Below, piece by piece: positions 25,866 through 28,187 of a DNA stretch of 28,187 nt; the stretch's first letter is position 1, and each line of letters begins with the position of its first letter. The notes beneath the pieces were generated by a model that was given only the letters and a program-made list of their open reading frames with translations, had not been told where the DNA came from and searched no databases. Position numbers and translations under genes: made by a program. Location: the NCBI GenBank assembly GCA_964485215.1, contig CAZAIM010000015.1, positions 1 through 28,187 of the forward strand, read 5' to 3'. The stretch comes from HGM04593 sp964485215 (GTDB taxonomy: Bacteria > Bacteroidota > Bacteroidia > Bacteroidales > Bacteroidaceae).

Positions 25866-25881
25866 AAGATTAAGTGTATAT

Positions 25882-25923
25882 GCAAAAAGGCAGGAGGCTT
25901 CATATGACCTCCTGCCTTTTTGC
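25882..25923. terminator. strong terminator at the end of the SusCD-TlpA operon
   Basis: GCAAAAAGGCAGGAGG (25882-25897) pairs perfectly over 16 bp with CCTCCTGCCTTTTTGC (25908-25923), loop of 10 nt. The A-run and T-run flanking the GC-rich core would let it work in both directions. It begins 17 nt after the last operon stop codon. Confidence 0.92.
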
Positions 25924-26048
25924 GTGTATAAACAAGAACTTGGCTTTGTGTCAATTATCCAGGCTTAAAGCTATCTATTTGTTCTGTTACGCATTTATAA
26001 CAGAGTGATAGGCTATAAGATGAATATTGTTAACATAATTTAACTATC

Positions 26049-26056
26049 GGGGGGGG
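26049..26056 (+). repeat. G8 homopolymer at the -33 position of the next promoter
   Basis: Eight consecutive G in an A/T-rich intergenic region, ending 19 bp before the -7 box TACATTTG. This is where the -33 TTTG would normally lie. Such tracts are prone to slippage, so promoter strength could vary between cells. Confidence 0.55.
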
Positions 26057-26075
26057 TAAAACGAATACTTATTAG

Positions 26076-26083
26076 TACATTTG
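26076..26083 (+). promoter_or_regulatory. -7 box of the surface-protein gene
   Basis: TACATTTG is a perfect TAnnTTTG match, 55 nt upstream of the ATG at 26139. The usual TTTG at -33 is absent and replaced by the G8 tract. The rest of the 25924-26138 gap is A/T-rich and shows nothing else I can name. Confidence 0.55.
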
Positions 26084-26138
26084 TTGCAAATTCAGAATGA
26101 TTAGACAAAATAATAGATAATCAAACATTTTTTAGTTT

Positions 26139-28187
26139 ATGAGAAAATTTACTCTATTTTTTGCATTATTGTTCATTACAATTGGTGCAATGGCACAGAT
26201 TGCTGCTGACAAGTATTACACTGTTGTTGCAGAAGGGCATACAAATGTCGACACTCCGGCTTGGGCTGTGAATGACGACGGAACATCTTTTGTTTCTACA
26301 GGAAACACTACAATTGCCAATGAGGCACAAAAGCATTTTGCATTCATAACTTACAATGATGCTACTTACATTTACAGCGTGTTTGCTAAGAAATTTGTAA
26401 AAATGGATGCATCCCTTTCTGCTGATGGTGGTGATGCAGTTACTGTAGAGGCTCTTAGCAATGGCAAGTACTTCTTTAAGTTTAATGACACTAAAAATAT
26501 CAACATTGGTGGAGATGGACAAATGGTGATTGATGGGTGGGATACTAAAGATGGTGGTAACCAAATGACACTTACCGTGGCCGGTGAATTCAGCACGGAG
26601 GATTTGAATGAGGCTATAGCTTCTATGCTGTACTTACCGAACCACACAGGCGCAAAAACGAGAACTAATAGAAAACTCGGCTCATTTACTATAAACGCTG
26701 ACACATACACTCTGACAAGCAATGAGCAATTGCAGAGCTATGTTAACAAGACCGACAAGGTGTTTACTGTTGGCGCAGGTAGCGAGGTGACTGTTGCCAT
26801 GACACAGTCTGCTGGTTCTTGGATGAATGCGTTTGTTTATATTGATGCAGACAAGAACGGTTTTACAGCCTCAATAGCTGCAGATGGCTACACACCTGCC
26901 GGCGACCTCGTTGCGTATTCATTCTACAATAATGGTGCGGCAAGCGATGAATCAGGATGGGACAGTAAGGGTAACGTTATTAGTGGCGGCAACCGTAGCA
27001 CTCTTGACCTTCCAACCTTTATGGCTCCAGAAACACCGGGTACATATCGTCTGCGTGCAAAGTATGACTGGTGTAACATTAACCCGGCTGGTGACACAGG
27101 AACATACTTTAACACTACTTTTACCGGTAATGGTGCGGCAATAATCGACTTCACGATTGTTGTTACAGAACCACTGCCGGAGTATGATGCGACATATCGA
27201 CTCACAGACCAGGCTGAAAACGTTTATGAAGGCGAGTTTGTTTATAACACTCAGAACCATCCTGTATTGACAGGTGCTCACGATGTAACCTTCGCTGACG
27301 AGGCGTGGGATGAGACCAATCTTCTTTATACAGCAACAATAGATTTCGGGTTCCCCGTTTCAAAGGTTGGCGGTGCAACAAACGAGGCGTTGCTTGATAT
27401 AAACAGTACTTCTAAATATATTCGTAATGATGGCGATGATGTAAAGGTAAGCACTGCTGCTGCTGATGCAAGTTGTCTCTGGGCAATTTATCCCGAATTC
27501 ACTGATGGCGCATTTACATATGAGATAATGAATGTTTCAACAGGTAAGTATCTTTATACAGCTGCGACAACTGGCGTTCATGACACTCAGGGTACAATTG
27601 TTTTGAACACAACTGCTACAAAGTTTACAGTTGTTAGTGACAAGGACTTTAAGGTGGCAGACAAGGATTTATATCTTTCTATAAACTCTCCTTTTGGTGA
27701 TGATGGTGTATATCTTGGAGTTCACGGCAATGTACACGATGGAACAAACATCACAAACAATACAGTGCCGGCTTATCCAGTTGCAATGACCGATGCTAAG
27801 TATGCTACATTCTACGCACCTTATGCAGTTATAGTTCCCGAAGGTGTTACAGCTCACACTGTTACAGTTAATGGCAATTGGGCTACATTGAGTGACCCAT
27901 TGGAGGTTATTCCTGCATACACAGGTGTTGTTCTCTACTCAGAGACTCCTGCAACATATACATTCGCTGTTACAGAAAGCGATGCAACAGTGGAGGGCAA
28001 TGCTCTTGAAGGTACTGTTGCTGCGACATATATAACAGCAAATGCTTATGTTCTTGGTATAAAGGACGGAGAGGTTGGTTTCTACAAGGCTGTTACAAAT
28101 GGTCAGGAGAGTGGAACATTCCTTAATAACCACCACAAGGCATACTTGCCGGCAAGCGCGGTGCCTAACAAGTCTGCTGAATTCTAT
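26139..28187 (+). CDS. large secreted surface protein, 3' end outside window
   Basis: 683 open codons from the ATG to the window edge, with a signal peptide 'MRKFTLFFALLFITIGAMAQ'. About residues 215-335 form a beta domain with 'GSWMNAFVYIDADKNGF' and 'PGTYRLRAKYDWCN', resembling the GEVED-like 'physical description' domain of Bacteroidales secreted glycosidases and surface proteins. About 550-680 ('KYATFYAPYAVIVPEG', 'IPAYTGVVLYSE', 'NHHKAYLPASAVPNKS') match the module that usually precedes the C terminus of such proteins. I see no catalytic motif in the visible part. Codons are T/A-ending (gct, gtt, aca) far more than in the SusCD operon, a possible sign of different origin or expression class. 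It is a separate transcription unit after the terminator. Confidence 0.8.
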   Translation, partial: MRKFTLFFALLFITIGAMAQIAADKYYTVVAEGHTNVDTPAWAVNDDGTSFVSTGNTTIANEAQKHFAFITYNDATYIYSVFAKKFVKMDASLSADGGDAVTVEALSNGKYFFKFNDTKNINIGGDGQMVIDGWDTKDGGNQMTLTVAGEFSTEDLNEAIASMLYLPNHTGAKTRTNRKLGSFTINADTYTLTSNEQLQSYVNKTDKVFTVGAGSEVTVAMTQSAGSWMNAFVYIDADKNGFTASIAADGYTPAGDLVAYSFYNNGAASDESGWDSKGNVISGGNRSTLDLPTFMAPETPGTYRLRAKYDWCNINPAGDTGTYFNTTFTGNGAAIIDFTIVVTEPLPEYDATYRLTDQAENVYEGEFVYNTQNHPVLTGAHDVTFADEAWDETNLLYTATIDFGFPVSKVGGATNEALLDINSTSKYIRNDGDDVKVSTAAADASCLWAIYPEFTDGAFTYEIMNVSTGKYLYTAATTGVHDTQGTIVLNTTATKFTVVSDKDFKVADKDLYLSINSPFGDDGVYLGVHGNVHDGTNITNNTVPAYPVAMTDAKYATFYAPYAVIVPEGVTAHTVTVNGNWATLSDPLEVIPAYTGVVLYSETPATYTFAVTESDATVEGNALEGTVAATYITANAYVLGIKDGEVGFYKAVTNGQESGTFLNNHHKAYLPASAVPNKSAEFY

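Noticed and set aside
1..28187. CRISPR arrays, tRNA or rRNA genes, transposases
   Set aside because: I looked for regular spaced repeats, cloverleaf-like segments and transposase-like proteins and saw none.

Overview
The window looks like Bacteroidales chromosome (Bacteroides/Prevotella-like; the genus cannot be fixed from the sequence). The reasons are a SusC/SusD pair, DUF4843 and PKD-like lipoproteins, several DUF4369-TlpA proteins, an S46 dipeptidyl-peptidase, a long-form urocanate hydratase, and promoters of the Bacteroidetes type (TTTG, 19 bp, TAnnTTTG).

Region 1 (1-8413, minus strand): the N-terminal 587 codons of a periplasmic S46 dipeptidyl-peptidase, then, upstream of it and closed by its own terminator, a histidine utilisation operon read ftcD - hutU - hutH - hutI. 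It turns histidine into urocanate, imidazolonepropionate, formiminoglutamate and finally glutamate, passing the one-carbon unit to tetrahydrofolate through a fused formiminotransferase-cyclodeaminase. The peptidase and the hut operon fit an amino-acid-fermenting lifestyle but appear to be separate transcripts.

Region 2 (8414-13071): a possible 48-residue ORF, an unrecognised 255-residue single-span membrane protein (plus), and, convergent to it, a large sensor-like gene (minus) cut into two reading frames by one in-frame TGA at 11353-11355. Joined, it would be a signal peptide, a Reg_prop-type beta-propeller, one membrane span, a long coiled-coil region and a possible degenerate LuxR-like helix-turn-helix.

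Region 3 (13072-13443): the divergent intergenic region. It carries a near-ideal promoter for each side and, between them, a nested inverted-repeat structure of about 100 nt and a second hairpin, neither explained by any gene.

Region 4 (13444-25923, plus): an eight-gene operon ending at a very strong terminator: a DUF4369-like protein without a thioredoxin domain, an STN-containing SusC, SusD, a DUF4843 lipoprotein, a PKD-like lipoprotein, and three consecutive DUF4369-TlpA thioredoxin-fold proteins. The first two keep CxxC; the third has lost both cysteines. No glycosidase, peptidase, ECF sigma or anti-sigma gene is present, so it is an outer-membrane uptake system of unknown ligand coupled to thiol chemistry. 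The divergent (and interrupted) propeller sensor is the obvious candidate regulator.

Region 5 (25924-28187, plus): an A/T-rich intergenic region with a G8 tract lying where the -33 box of the next promoter should be, followed by the 5' 683 codons of a large secreted surface protein that runs off the window.
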